Source of the DNA: Actinoallomurus purpureus
GTDB lineage: Bacteria; Actinomycetota; Actinomycetes; Streptosporangiales; Streptosporangiaceae
Reading direction: 5' to 3'
DNA: 64,000 nucleotides
Assembly: GCF_024055795.1 (NCBI RefSeq)
Contig: NZ_JAMXMY010000006.1
Location: 124,001 to 188,000, forward strand
The translations under genes were made by a program, and so were the position numbers. The first letter of the stretch is position 1. Every line of letters begins with the position of its first letter. This document shows, in pieces, positions 25,137-36,974 of this stretch. The notes beneath the pieces are model-generated. The model saw only the letters and a program-made list of their open reading frames with translations. It was not told where the DNA came from and did not search any database.

Positions 25137-26408
25137 ATGAAGCTGAGGACGAGGATTCTGGCGACACTGCTCGCCGTGGTGCTGGCGGCGGGCGGTGGGT
25201 TCGCGTCGGCGCGCCGGGCGTCGGCCGCGTCGCTGACCGAGGTGACCGGCTTCGGCGCCGACCCCACCGGCCTGCGCATGTACGAGTACGTCCCGGCGAG
25301 CGTGACGGCACACCCGGCGATCCTCGTGGCCGTGCACTACTGCACCGGCTCGGGACCGGCGATGTACTCGGGTACGGAGTTCGCCTCCCTGGCGGACCGC
25401 TACGGCTTCATCGCCGTGTACCCCGAGGCGACGCGCGACGGCCACTGCTTCGACGTCTCGACGCCGGGCGCGCTCACCCACAACGGCAACAGCGACCCGG
25501 CGGGCATCGTGTCGATGGTCCAGTGGGAGGAGCAGCACCGGAACGGCGACGCGAGTCGCGTGTACGTCACGGGCATCTCCTCCGGCGCGATGATGACCAA
25601 CGTGCTGCTCGGCGACTACCCGGACGTGTTCAAGGCGGGCGCGGCGTTCGCGGGTGTGCCGTTCGCGTGCTTCGCCACCACCGACGGTTCGCTGTGGAAC
25701 AGCGCCTGCGCGAACGGGACCGTCACCAAGACCCCGCAGCAGTGGGGCGACCTGGTCCGCGGCGCTTACCCCGGCTACACCGGGCCCCGGCCACGCATGC
25801 AGCTCTGGCACGGGACGAACGACACCACGCTGTACTACGCGAACTTCGGTGAAGAGACCAAGCAGTGGACCAACGTGCTCGGTGTGAGTCAGACACCGAG
25901 TTTCACCGACCACCCACAGTCCACGTGGACCCGCACCCGATACGGCGGCACGGGCACCACCGCCCCGGTCGAGGCGATCAGCGTCCAGGGCGGCAGCCAC
26001 AACATCTACGGCTCCGGCATGGGCGAACTGGCCCTGCGGTTCATGGGCCTCATCGGCGACACGTCGACTCCGCCGCCCGGAGGCGGGACGGGCGCCTGCC
26101 GGGTCGGCGCCACGGTCAACGCCTGGAACACCGGCCTGACCGAGAGCATCACCATCACGAACACCGGCACGTCGGCGATCAACGGCTGGTCCCTGGCCTT
26201 CACTCTGCCCGGCGGTCAGACGATCACGTCCGGCTGGAACGCGACCTTCACCTCCTCCGGTGGCCAGGTCACCGCCACGAATGTCTCCTACAACGGCTCC
26301 CTGGCCGCGGGCGCGTCGACGAGCGTCGGCTTCCAGGCCACCCACACCGGCAACACGGCCACGCCGACCGCGTTCACGCTGAACGGCACCGCCTGCGCGG
26401 TCGCCTGA
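25137..26408 (+). CDS. Secreted CE1/PHB-depolymerase-type esterase with CBM2
   Basis: A 423-residue exported esterase. Residues 1-31 are a signal peptide. About 33-310 is an alpha/beta hydrolase of the PHB-depolymerase/feruloyl esterase family with nucleophile Ser148 in GISSGAM and a late His in GGSHNIYG. A Pro/Gly linker (TPPPGGGTG) joins a C-terminal CBM2 from about 320. It probably removes acetyl or feruloyl groups from xylan on plant cell walls and works with the divergent GH gene. ATG 25137 follows GTGAGGAGGA; a GTG at 25116 is possible but lies within that site. Confidence 0.87.
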   Translation: MKLRTRILATLLAVVLAAGGGFASARRASAASLTEVTGFGADPTGLRMYEYVPASVTAHPAILVAVHYCTGSGPAMYSGTEFASLADRYGFIAVYPEATRDGHCFDVSTPGALTHNGNSDPAGIVSMVQWEEQHRNGDASRVYVTGISSGAMMTNVLLGDYPDVFKAGAAFAGVPFACFATTDGSLWNSACANGTVTKTPQQWGDLVRGAYPGYTGPRPRMQLWHGTNDTTLYYANFGEETKQWTNVLGVSQTPSFTDHPQSTWTRTRYGGTGTTAPVEAISVQGGSHNIYGSGMGELALRFMGLIGDTSTPPPGGGTGACRVGATVNAWNTGLTESITITNTGTSAINGWSLAFTLPGGQTITSGWNATFTSSGGQVTATNVSYNGSLAAGASTSVGFQATHTGNTATPTAFTLNGTACAVA

Positions 26409-26431
26409 AGGCGGCCGACGAAAGCCAGATC

Positions 26432-26471
26432 CCTGGCGCATGCTGCGTAAAGAAACGCAGCATGCGCCAGG
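26432..26471 (+). terminator. Strong hairpin after the esterase gene
   Basis: A perfect 17-bp stem (26432-26448 with 26455-26471) around the loop AAAGAA starts 23 bases after the stop. No T-run follows, as is common for actinobacterial terminators. Confidence 0.8.
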
Positions 26472-26495
26472 AATTAAGGCCGATCGCTCTCGCCG

Positions 26496-26566
26496 CGCGC
26501 CAAATGGATGGGACCTCTGGTCACTAAAGTACGCGCCAAATTGATGGACCTCTGGTCACAAAAGTA
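26496..26566. repeat. Two tandem 36-bp repeats, each with a GACC-TCT-GGTC dyad
   Basis: Copy 1 (26496-26531) and copy 2 (26532-26566) share the start CGCGCCAAAT, the dyad GACCTCTGGTC and the end AAAGTA, with three small differences. They lie about 90 bases before the TTG start of the C39-like gene. A tandem operator with a 36-base period is the simplest reading. Confidence 0.6.
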
Positions 26567-26656
26567 ATTGAGCCGTGAGTCCCTGTCGTGCCCGGATCGC
26601 GGAGTGAAACGATCCTCCGAGCTTGGCACCTCCCACCCTCTTGCCGAGGAGGAATC

Positions 26657-27403
26657 TTGGCGCGTACCTCGACTCGTGTCGCTTCCGTTCTGATCGCCGC
26701 CGCCAGTGTCGCGGCGGCCACCCCGTCCCTGGCATCCGCCGCTCCCCAGGCTCCCGCCGCCCCGAAGGCCCCCGCCGGCGCTGCGGCGGCTTCGCAGGCC
26801 GACGCCAGTGGTCACCACTGGAAGCTGCTCGCGGAGCCGCCGTCGGACGCCACGGTGGCGGCCCACTACTGGAAGTCCATGTCCATCAAGGGCCAGAAGC
26901 AGAAGAAGAGCAACTGGTGCGGCCCGGCCGCGGCAGCCTCGGCCCTGACGAAGCAGCCGGACGTCAAGGTCAACTCGGGCACCCAGGCCTACCTCGCGAA
27001 GAAGATGGGCACCAACAAGATCGGATTCACTTCGCCGATCGCGTTGGGCCGCGAGATGACCAACTACATCAACAAGGCATGGAAGAAGAAGGGCACCAAG
27101 TACAAGACATACCGGAGTATCACGAACCCGAACCTATGGGACGGGGTCCGCGGCTCGTATTTCTACAACACCGGCCCGGTCATCATCACCGTCTATTCCA
27201 GGAAGAGCTGGTATCCGAAGGCGCCGACGACCATGGCCCACTACGTGGTGATCTACGGCTTCGACGACACCACGAACTGGGACCAGTCGACCTACCTCAT
27301 CTGGGACCCCGCGCACGGTAAGCGTCAGCTCAAGGCGACCCAGTGGCAGAAGATCGCCTACGCCGGCCGCTTCGTCGTCGCGTGGACCGGCACCAAGTTC
27401 TGA
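26657..27403 (+). CDS. Secreted C39-like peptidase-family protein
   Basis: A 248-residue exported protein with a signal peptide ending near ASAAP (about residue 28). The peptidase_C39_2-type core has Cys88 in SNWCGPAAAASAL, His195 in MAHYVVIYGF and Asp217 in IWDPAHG, in the order expected of a papain-like triad. It may be a cysteine protease, or a bacteriocin-like cell-wall-acting protein; the target is unknown. The TTG start at 26657 follows GAGGAGGAA closely, while the longer frame upstream lacks a signal-like start. Confidence 0.75.
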   Translation: MARTSTRVASVLIAAASVAAATPSLASAAPQAPAAPKAPAGAAAASQADASGHHWKLLAEPPSDATVAAHYWKSMSIKGQKQKKSNWCGPAAAASALTKQPDVKVNSGTQAYLAKKMGTNKIGFTSPIALGREMTNYINKAWKKKGTKYKTYRSITNPNLWDGVRGSYFYNTGPVIITVYSRKSWYPKAPTTMAHYVVIYGFDDTTNWDQSTYLIWDPAHGKRQLKATQWQKIAYAGRFVVAWTGTKF

Positions 27404-27413
27404 CCGGCCTGAT

Positions 27414-27449
27414 CGGCGGGAGTCGGACCCGGTCCGCCTCCCGCCGCTT
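27414..27449 (+). terminator. Intrinsic terminator after the C39-like gene
   Basis: A perfect 9-bp stem, CGGCGGGAG (27414-27422) with CTCCCGCCG (27438-27446), followed by CTTT. Shared position with the converging MazG-like gene. Confidence 0.7.
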
Positions 27450-27458
27450 TCTCCCGGA

Positions 27459-27818
27459 TTAGGACAACGGCGGAGCCTTGCGAGCGGAGCCGCGGTAGGT
27501 GTCGGCGTCGTAGCGCTGTTCGCTCTCGTCGAGTTTGGCGTGGGCGGCATCGAGGAGGTCGACGCCCAGTACGTCGGCCAGGCGGACGAGGTAGGTGGCG
27601 ATGTCGGCCAGCTCCGAGCGCACCCGTCGCGCCGCCTCGGGATCCCGCATGACCCGGGCGGACTCCTCGGGGGTCAGCCACTGTAGCTCGGCCAGCAGTT
27701 CACCGGTCTCACCGGCCAGCGCCATGGCGAGGTTCTTGGGTGTGTGGAACTGTTCCCAGTCCCGCGCGGCAGCGAACTCCCGCAGCCGGACCGCCAGCTC
27801 CTCCAGTGCCGTCGTCAC
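27459..27818 (-). CDS. MazG-like nucleotide pyrophosphohydrolase
   Basis: A 119-residue all-helical NTP pyrophosphatase of the MazG/RS21-C6 type. Metal-binding Glu residues lie in MALAGETGELLAELQWL and further acidic residues in RSELADIATYLVRLADVLG. It is expected to hydrolyse (d)NTPs to monophosphates, as a house-cleaning enzyme. The GTG at 27818 is the only start close to the family N-terminus. It converges with the C39-like gene and is divergent from the GPP34-like fragment. Confidence 0.85.
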   Translation of the reverse strand: MTTALEELAVRLREFAAARDWEQFHTPKNLAMALAGETGELLAELQWLTPEESARVMRDPEAARRVRSELADIATYLVRLADVLGVDLLDAAHAKLDESEQRYDADTYRGSARKAPPLS

Positions 27819-27992
27819 GAGCCCACCGTAAGGGGTCGGCCGTGCCCGGCCGTCGCCCCGGAGCGCACGCCCGGGAACCCTGGGCCGGATCGGTGACGTC
27901 GAGGGGACAGTGTGGCGATCTTCCGTTCGTCGGGTGCCGCCGAGTGGGTAGGAGACCGTCCGGATCGCCCTCGAGACGGTGAGGTGGACGAC

Positions 27993-28169
27993 GTGCAGCT
28001 GACACTGGCCGACGAGCTTCTTCTGCTGGCCCTGCCGGAGGAGGGGGGCAGGGCGCTGGTCGGCTCCACCGAGCTGGACTGCGGTGTGGCCGGGCTCCGG
28101 GCGGCGACCCAGGCCGCGGTGGCGGCGGCGGTGATCGCGAGCGGCGCGAGCACCGCGGCCGGCGGCTGA
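27993..28169 (+). pseudogene. Internally deleted GPP34-family gene
   Basis: From the GTG at 27993 the frame reads QLTLADELLLLAL and VGSTELDCGVAGL, the N-terminal helix pair of GPP34 (GOLPH3-like) proteins. It then jumps to AATQAAVAAAVIASGAS, which looks like their C-terminal helix, and stops after 58 residues; normal members have about 200. The middle, including the lipid-binding loops, is missing. The frame is open from 27912. I read it as a deletion product. A short genuine relative is possible. Confidence 0.5.
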
Positions 28170-28262
28170 GCGGTCGCGCCGGTGCCCCCGAGGCCGCGCC
28201 GTCCGCACGAACGTCCCAGAACCACCGGTCCGGCGCGGACCGGGCGGGGCAGACTGATTCCC

Positions 28263-29465
28263 ATGAAGGAGCTCGCCGAGCTGCGGGCCGCGGAATGGCA
28301 GCGGTTGCTGGCCGCGGCGCGCCGCAGGCTGGACAAGACCGGTGGGGAGCCGGTCGGCTCCGCCGGGCTCACCGATCCCACCGACGCCGAACGCCGCGTC
28401 GTCGACCGCATCACCGACCGGTACCGCGGCGGGCAGCGGCCCCGGCGCGTCACCGTCTCGCTGGGCGAACTCGACCGCATGCTGCGCCGGGCGTACGGCG
28501 CCGGCCTGCTCGTCGCGCTCGCGCGGATCGACGCGCCGGAACGGCCGGCGGGAACGGTCGCCGCGCTGCAGGCCGCGTTGCGGGGCCGCCACGCGGGCGA
28601 GGGGTGGTATTCGGCGTGGCTCGGTCAGATGTCGCGGGACGGTACCGTCGCCCGGCTCGTACGGGAGGGGCAAGGGGAGGTCCTCGCCCGCGCCGCGGCC
28701 GTACTCGATCGGCTGCCGGCGAACGACCTGCCGCTGCCCGTGCTCGCGGAGTGGGCCACGGGGGACGCGACGGCGTTGTACGCCACTCCGCTCGCCGACC
28801 TGGTGCTGCGGGCGCTCCGGCTGTGGCAGGGTGCGGCGCCGCCGTCCGACCCTGCGGTCGAACACCGGATCTGGGATGACGCGGGGGTCGTCGTGGACGA
28901 CCTGGCGAGTCAGGTCCTGGTGCTGAACCTGCGGGTGGCCGAAGATCACGCGCTCGCCCGGTGGCTGGGTGACGCGGCGTCCGCGGGTCTTCCCTTCCGG
29001 CTCACTCTGCAGCAGCTGATGAGCTGCCCGCCGACGCCCGAGGACCGGGAGATCTTCGTCTGCCAGAGCACGGCGGTGGTCCGAGCGGCGGCCGCGCGGC
29101 TGGGCGTACGCTGCGCGGCCCTCGTGTGCACGGAGGGCCGGGTGTCGGTCGCCTGCCGTCGTCTTCTCACGGCCGCGGCCGCTTCCGGGGCGCGGATCCG
29201 GTGGCACGGCGACTTCGACTGGGCGGCCCTGCGGACGACGGCCGCGGCCGTCCACCGGTACGCCGCCGTGCCGTGGCGGATGGGCGCCGAGGACTATCTG
29301 GAGGCCGTGCGCGCGGGAGGCGATCCGTTGTGCGGAGCGCGGGCCGCCACGCCGTGGGACGAACGCCTCGCGGTGGAGATGGCCAGGGAGCGGCGCGCCG
29401 TCCGCGAGGAGCACCTCGTCCCCGTACTGCTGGAAGATCTGCGGGCCGACGCCAGGGGGGAGTGA
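28263..29465 (+). CDS. Orphan TIGR02679 (JetD-like, Wadjet family) protein
   Basis: A 400-residue protein matching the TIGR02679 family, which is the JetD subunit of one Wadjet plasmid-defence type. The C-terminal Toprim-like domain is clear: EIFVCQSTAVV at 263-273, LVCTEGRVSVACRRLL, RWHGDFDW at 313-320 and WRMGAEDYLEAV. Family members usually read ENP where this has QST, so the first catalytic Glu is Gln268; the DFD acids (Asp317, Asp319) are kept. No JetA, JetB or JetC gene is in the window. ATG at 28263. It could be a degraded defence remnant or a repurposed nuclease-like protein. Confidence 0.75.
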   Translation: MKELAELRAAEWQRLLAAARRRLDKTGGEPVGSAGLTDPTDAERRVVDRITDRYRGGQRPRRVTVSLGELDRMLRRAYGAGLLVALARIDAPERPAGTVAALQAALRGRHAGEGWYSAWLGQMSRDGTVARLVREGQGEVLARAAAVLDRLPANDLPLPVLAEWATGDATALYATPLADLVLRALRLWQGAAPPSDPAVEHRIWDDAGVVVDDLASQVLVLNLRVAEDHALARWLGDAASAGLPFRLTLQQLMSCPPTPEDREIFVCQSTAVVRAAAARLGVRCAALVCTEGRVSVACRRLLTAAAASGARIRWHGDFDWAALRTTAAAVHRYAAVPWRMGAEDYLEAVRAGGDPLCGARAATPWDERLAVEMARERRAVREEHLVPVLLEDLRADARGE

Positions 29466-29699
29466 TCTCCACGCGCCCGCCGGTCGGCGGGCTTCGCCAC
29501 TCGCTGTACTACAGCGGCAGGTTGGCCGCATCCGGACGGGCCGGGGGCCGACGGATCCGTCGCTGGGGCGCGCCGCCGCGAGAAGGGCGGCGCGTCACTG
29601 GGTCTGGAGTCCCGATTCAAATGAGGACCGCAGGATCTAGTGAGCCCCGGCCGGAACATTCCATCCTTGAACAGGGTCTTCGGCTACGGCTGAAAGACA

Positions 29700-29731
29700 G
29701 AGGGCCGCGTCGGTCCGGCGACGCGGCCCTC
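29700..29731. terminator. Bidirectional hairpin between converging genes
   Basis: A perfect 13-bp stem (29700-29712 with 29719-29731) around a six-base loop, without a T-run. It lies between the orphan JetD-like gene and the leftward gene at 29776. The rest of 29466-29699 holds nothing I recognise. Confidence 0.75.
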
Positions 29732-29775
29732 GCCTCCGTTCGGGCGGGCGCCCTCCGGGGCTTCGCCCACAGCGG

Positions 29776-30438
29776 TCAGTTCTCGTCGAGAGATCCGTCC
29801 CAGGCCCAGGCCAGGGCGCGAGGCAGGCCCCAGTGCCCGAGCGGCGTGAGGCGCCGGTGCTCGTCCAGCGCACCGACGGCCTCCCAGACGGGCACGATCA
29901 GCTCGAACCCCTGCACGACCGGTTCACGGTCGTCCGGGTCGTAAGAGCCCTCGATCTCGGGGCAGCGGTCCGCGTAGTCGAACAGGTCCTCCGGCCAGGC
30001 GCGGGCGCCGACGCCGGCCCTGGCCAGGCCGATGACCGCACCCGCCCAGTCGGCGTGCTGCAGGGTCATCAGCGCGCTCTCCTCGTGGGTGCCAAGCCCG
30101 GACTCGCCGTTCATGGCGATCAGTGCTCCGGCGGCCTGGGTCCACAGGGCCTCGTCGTCCGCGGGCGGACCGTCGCGCCAGCCGGCGGCCGCCACAAGGT
30201 GGCGGTACGGCCAGTCTTTCAGCCGGCCGCGGATGCGTTCGACGGCCGGGTGCAGGTGCTCGGCGGGAACGGCGGTGCCCACCACCTCGGGCAGTGCCTC
30301 CCGGAGGAGTTCCACCGCGACGCGGTCGGCCTCCTGCCACTCTCGCAGGAACTCGTCCGCGTCGAACTCGAGGAGGTCGTCGTAGCCCTCCACCTCGCTC
30401 GTCGGGAGCCGTGTGACGTTATCGTCCTTGTCGCTCAC
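29776..30438 (-). CDS. Hypothetical acidic soluble protein
   Basis: A 220-residue protein with an acidic N-terminus (SEVEGYDDLLEFDADEF) and a helical body (EALWTQAAGALIAMNGESGL). No signal peptide or membrane segment. The codon use is typical of the genome, so it is a real gene. I recognise no family. It starts at an ATG about 70 bases before the 3' end of lysX on the same strand, and may share its transcript. Confidence 0.75.
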   Translation of the reverse strand: MSDKDDNVTRLPTSEVEGYDDLLEFDADEFLREWQEADRVAVELLREALPEVVGTAVPAEHLHPAVERIRGRLKDWPYRHLVAAAGWRDGPPADDEALWTQAAGALIAMNGESGLGTHEESALMTLQHADWAGAVIGLARAGVGARAWPEDLFDYADRCPEIEGSYDPDDREPVVQGFELIVPVWEAVGALDEHRRLTPLGHWGLPRALAWAWDGSLDEN

Positions 30439-30509
30439 GACACGACTGTACTGGCGTTCGCCGAGCGAGATCGCCGGTTGCGGAACCTGCGGGCGGTCGG
30501 AGCCCTCGC

Positions 30510-33770
<3,261 letters not shown>

Positions 33771-33851
33771 CGCGCCCCCGTCGTCATGCCGCACATTCTT
33801 TCTTTGTACCGGGGATTAGGTGAGCGTCACGCCAAATGAACGCTCCTCCTG

Positions 33852-33861
33852 TCGGTATCGT
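33852..33861 (+). promoter_or_regulatory. -10 type motif TCGGTATCGT before kinase 1
   Basis: The decamer ends nine bases before the ATG at 33871 and contains TATCGT. The same decamer lies eight bases before the second kinase gene. At this distance transcription would start at or near the A of ATG, so both mRNAs look leaderless. Confidence 0.5.
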
Positions 33862-33870
33862 GCATGGACT

Positions 33871-34947
33871 ATGCCGGAAAAACCCCTTCTTGCCCAGCGT
33901 TACCGCCTGCTCACCGAAGTGGGGCGTGGCGGTATGGGGACGGTCTGGCACGCCCGAGATGAAGCGCTCGGCCGCGACGTCGCCGTCAAAGAGGTGATCC
34001 TCCCGCACGGCTTCTCCGACGAGGAACGGGAGATCCAGCACAAGCGGACCTTCCGTGAGGCGCGCACCGCCGCCCGGCTCAGCCATCCCGGCGTCGTGAC
34101 CGTCTATGACGTCGTCGAAGAGGACGGACGCCCCTGGATCGTCATGGAGCTGATCCGGGCCCGCTCCCTCGAGCAGATGATCAAGCAGGACGGCCCGCTC
34201 TCGCCCCGGCGCGCCGCCGAGATCGGGCGGCAGATGGTGAGCGCACTGATGACCGCCCATGAGGCGGGCATCCTGCACCGCGACGTCAAGCCGAGCAACG
34301 TGCTGGTCTCCGACACGCGTTCGATCCGCGCCGTGCTCACCGACTTCGGCATCGCGCGGGCGCAGAGCGACGCGACGCTCACCCAGACCGGCATGCTGAT
34401 CGGCTCTCCGGCCTACATCGCGCCCGAACGCGCACGCGGCCGCGTGGCGGTGCCCGCCTCCGACCTGTGGTCGCTCGGCGCGACGATGTACGCCGCCGTG
34501 GAGGGCAAGTCGCCGTTCGAGCGGACCGAGGCGATGGCGAGCCTGGTGGCCGTGCTCACCGAGGAGCCCGCGCCGGCCCCGCACGCCGGCCCGCTGGCGC
34601 CGGTGATCGCCGGTCTGCTCCACAAGGACCAGGACACGCGGCTGAGCGCCGCGGAGGCGGCCGTCATGCTCGAGCGGATCCTCATGGAGAGGGAGGGCGC
34701 GACGCGGGTGATGGGAACGGTCAACGTCGAGTCGTTGGCGGCACGGACCGAGCCGGACGAGCCGTCGGACATGCCGGTCACCGGCCAGGTCATGACCCCG
34801 CCGGAGCCCGACGAGACGGTGACCGACGACACGGGGACCGAGGAAGCCCGGCCGGTCTGGCTCTCCGGCCGGAACGGCAACCTGGCGATCGCCGCCGTCA
34901 TCGCGCTGATCCTCCTGGGTCTGATCATCCTTACCCGCGTGACCTGA
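33871..34947 (+). CDS. Membrane-anchored Ser/Thr protein kinase 1
   Basis: A 358-residue Hanks-type kinase. It has the P-loop GRGGMG at 18-23, the ATP-binding Lys40, the catalytic HRDVK at 136-140 (Asp138) and the DFG Asp158. A Pro/Thr-rich linker leads to one membrane helix in the last 25 residues (AIAAVIALILLGLIILT), with almost no extracellular part, so it is not a PASTA-type sensor. I chose the ATG at 33871 over a GTG at 33820. It is divergent from lysX and is followed by a paralogue. Confidence 0.92.
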   Translation: MPEKPLLAQRYRLLTEVGRGGMGTVWHARDEALGRDVAVKEVILPHGFSDEEREIQHKRTFREARTAARLSHPGVVTVYDVVEEDGRPWIVMELIRARSLEQMIKQDGPLSPRRAAEIGRQMVSALMTAHEAGILHRDVKPSNVLVSDTRSIRAVLTDFGIARAQSDATLTQTGMLIGSPAYIAPERARGRVAVPASDLWSLGATMYAAVEGKSPFERTEAMASLVAVLTEEPAPAPHAGPLAPVIAGLLHKDQDTRLSAAEAAVMLERILMEREGATRVMGTVNVESLAARTEPDEPSDMPVTGQVMTPPEPDETVTDDTGTEEARPVWLSGRNGNLAIAAVIALILLGLIILTRVT

Positions 34948-34981
34948 CTCCCGGCAAACGATGCTGATCCGTCATCACCGA

Positions 34982-34991
34982 TCGGTATCGT
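34982..34991 (+). promoter_or_regulatory. -10 type motif TCGGTATCGT before kinase 2
   Basis: Identical decamer to the one before kinase 1, eight bases from the ATG at 35000. It suggests a separate leaderless promoter for the second kinase rather than a single operon. Confidence 0.5.
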
Positions 34992-34999
34992 CATCAGCT

Positions 35000-36850
35000 A
35001 TGCCACTGGGGGAGGGTTCCGTACTCGGCCGTCGTTACCGCCTGCTCTCGCAGATCGGGCGAGGCGGCATGGGCACCGTCTGGCATGCCCACGACGATCT
35101 TCTCGCGCGCGACGTCGCCGTGAAGGAGGTCCTCTTCCCGCCCGGCCTCACCGATGACGAGCACAAGGTGATGTACGAGCGCACGCTCCGGGAGGCGCGC
35201 TCGGCGGCGCGGCTCAACCACCCGGGGATCGTCACGGTGCACGACGTGGTCGAGGAGGACGGCCGTCCCTGCATCGTGATGGAGTTCGTCCGCGCGCGTT
35301 CCCTCCAGGAGGTCCTCGACCAGGAGGACCGGCTCCCGCCCATCCAGGTCGCCGAGATCGGCGCCCAGGTGCTGGCCGCCCTGCGCACCGCGCACGCCGC
35401 GGGCATCACGCACCGCGACGTCAAACCGGCCAACGTGCTGCTCGCCGGGGATGCGGCCGAGCCGATCTCCCGCTCCACCCGCGTGGTCATCACCGACTTC
35501 GGCATCGCCACGATGGAGGGCGACTCGACGCTGACCCAGACCGGCCTGATCATGGGGTCGCCGGCCTACATCGCCCCCGAGCGCGCACGGGGCGACAAGG
35601 CCTCGCCGGCCTCCGACCTGTGGGCGCTGGGCGCCACGCTCTACGCCGCCGTCGAGGGGCGTTCGCCCCATCACCGGTCCGAGGCGATGGCGGCGCTCAC
35701 CTCGATCATCTCCGAGGAGGCACCGCCGCCACGCCACGCCGGGCCGCTCGCGCCGGTGCTGATGGGCCTGCTCGTGAAGGACCCGGCCACGCGCCTGACG
35801 GCCGAGCAGGTCGCGGAGGGCCTGACCCGCGCCGCGCACAGCACCCGGCCCCTGCCGGCCCCGGACCCGGCCGCGATGGCCGGCAACGGCCAGGGCACGG
35901 CCCTCGGACACGAACGGCCGGGCGGACGGCGTCTCACCGCCGAGCCTGCGCCGCCGTACGAGCCCTCCGCCGCCGTCACCGCGCCCGGAGCCGGCTCGCG
36001 GGCGTACGGCCCGACCCCCGCGCGGGAGCCGGTCCCCTCCGGGGCCGGCCGCCCGGACCCGGGCGGGCCGTCGGCGGACCCACGAGGCGCCGGCGCCGTC
36101 TCGAACGCCGCCGGCGCCGTCTCGAACGCCGCGGGGGGCTCGCAGGACGAGTCGTGGATGCGGACCTACGACCGGCCCACGGGCGGGCCCGCCACCGTCG
36201 GCACCGGACAGAACGGGCCCAGAGCGAAGGCAGTGGTCCTCTCCCTCGGGGCCGTCCTCGTCGCGGCCGGTCTCGCGCTGGCGCTGTTCCTCCACTTCTC
36301 GAAGAAGAACGATGACCCGTCCCACGAGAAACCGCAGACGTCGGGGGCCTCGCCGTCGAGCACACCGTCGAGCACGCCGTCGACCAAGGCCTCGCCCACG
36401 CCCCCTGCCGTCCCGAAGGGCTACCACGAGGTCACCGCCCAGGACGGGGCGAGGCTCGTGGTGCCCAAGGGGTGGGTGCACAAGATCAATAGCCCGCAGT
36501 CCGAGCTCTGGATCGACTCACGGACGGGAAGCCACGTCCAGCTCGACACCATCCCCTGGGGTACGGCCGACCCGGTGAAGCACTGGATGAAGTGGGGCGA
36601 GGACGCGCCGAAGAACCTCCCAGGGTTCCAATGGGTCGACCCACCCAACTACGAGACGGAGCGCGGCTGGAAGGCGGGCGACGCCGAGTACAGCTGGGAC
36701 TCCGGCAGCCACGGGAAGCTGTACGCCTTCGACCGGGGCTTCACAGCCAACGGCACCCAGTACTCCCTCATGGCCGCCGACAAGGACCGCTCCGTTGCCA
36801 ATGGCTACTTCGGCAAGGCGTTCACGTCCTTCCAGCCGGGCCGCCGGTGA
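35000..36850 (+). CDS. Membrane Ser/Thr protein kinase 2 with extracellular domain
   Basis: A 616-residue paralogue of kinase 1. The kinase domain has GRGGMG at 20-25, Lys42, HRD at 138-140 and DFG Asp166. A long Pro/Ala/Gly linker follows, then a membrane helix (VVLSLGAVLVAAGLALALFL, about 411-430). The outer domain of about 160 residues (GYHEVTAQDGARLVVPKGWV onward) is of unknown type. A perfect 21-base tandem duplication at 36091-36132 encodes GAVSNAA twice in the linker. Probably senses an external cue and phosphorylates cytoplasmic targets. Confidence 0.93.
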   Translation: MPLGEGSVLGRRYRLLSQIGRGGMGTVWHAHDDLLARDVAVKEVLFPPGLTDDEHKVMYERTLREARSAARLNHPGIVTVHDVVEEDGRPCIVMEFVRARSLQEVLDQEDRLPPIQVAEIGAQVLAALRTAHAAGITHRDVKPANVLLAGDAAEPISRSTRVVITDFGIATMEGDSTLTQTGLIMGSPAYIAPERARGDKASPASDLWALGATLYAAVEGRSPHHRSEAMAALTSIISEEAPPPRHAGPLAPVLMGLLVKDPATRLTAEQVAEGLTRAAHSTRPLPAPDPAAMAGNGQGTALGHERPGGRRLTAEPAPPYEPSAAVTAPGAGSRAYGPTPAREPVPSGAGRPDPGGPSADPRGAGAVSNAAGAVSNAAGGSQDESWMRTYDRPTGGPATVGTGQNGPRAKAVVLSLGAVLVAAGLALALFLHFSKKNDDPSHEKPQTSGASPSSTPSSTPSTKASPTPPAVPKGYHEVTAQDGARLVVPKGWVHKINSPQSELWIDSRTGSHVQLDTIPWGTADPVKHWMKWGEDAPKNLPGFQWVDPPNYETERGWKAGDAEYSWDSGSHGKLYAFDRGFTANGTQYSLMAADKDRSVANGYFGKAFTSFQPGRR

Positions 36851-36974
36851 CACCCGTCCGCTGAGGGCGACCACGCTTCTTCCGGCGCTATTTCTCTCAC
36901 AACGAGTAATCGATCAACACTCTCTGTCACGATGTAGGGCCAGGTGAGGCGAGAGACTCGTGAAGGGAGCTCCC

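Noticed and set aside
28263-29465. Intact Wadjet defence system
   Set aside because: Only the JetD-like gene is present; none of the SMC-like, JetA or JetB proteins is encoded in the window.
29590-29660. tRNA-like segment with GATTCAAAT
   Set aside because: The T-loop-like bases are not matched by acceptor or anticodon stems in the right places on either strand.
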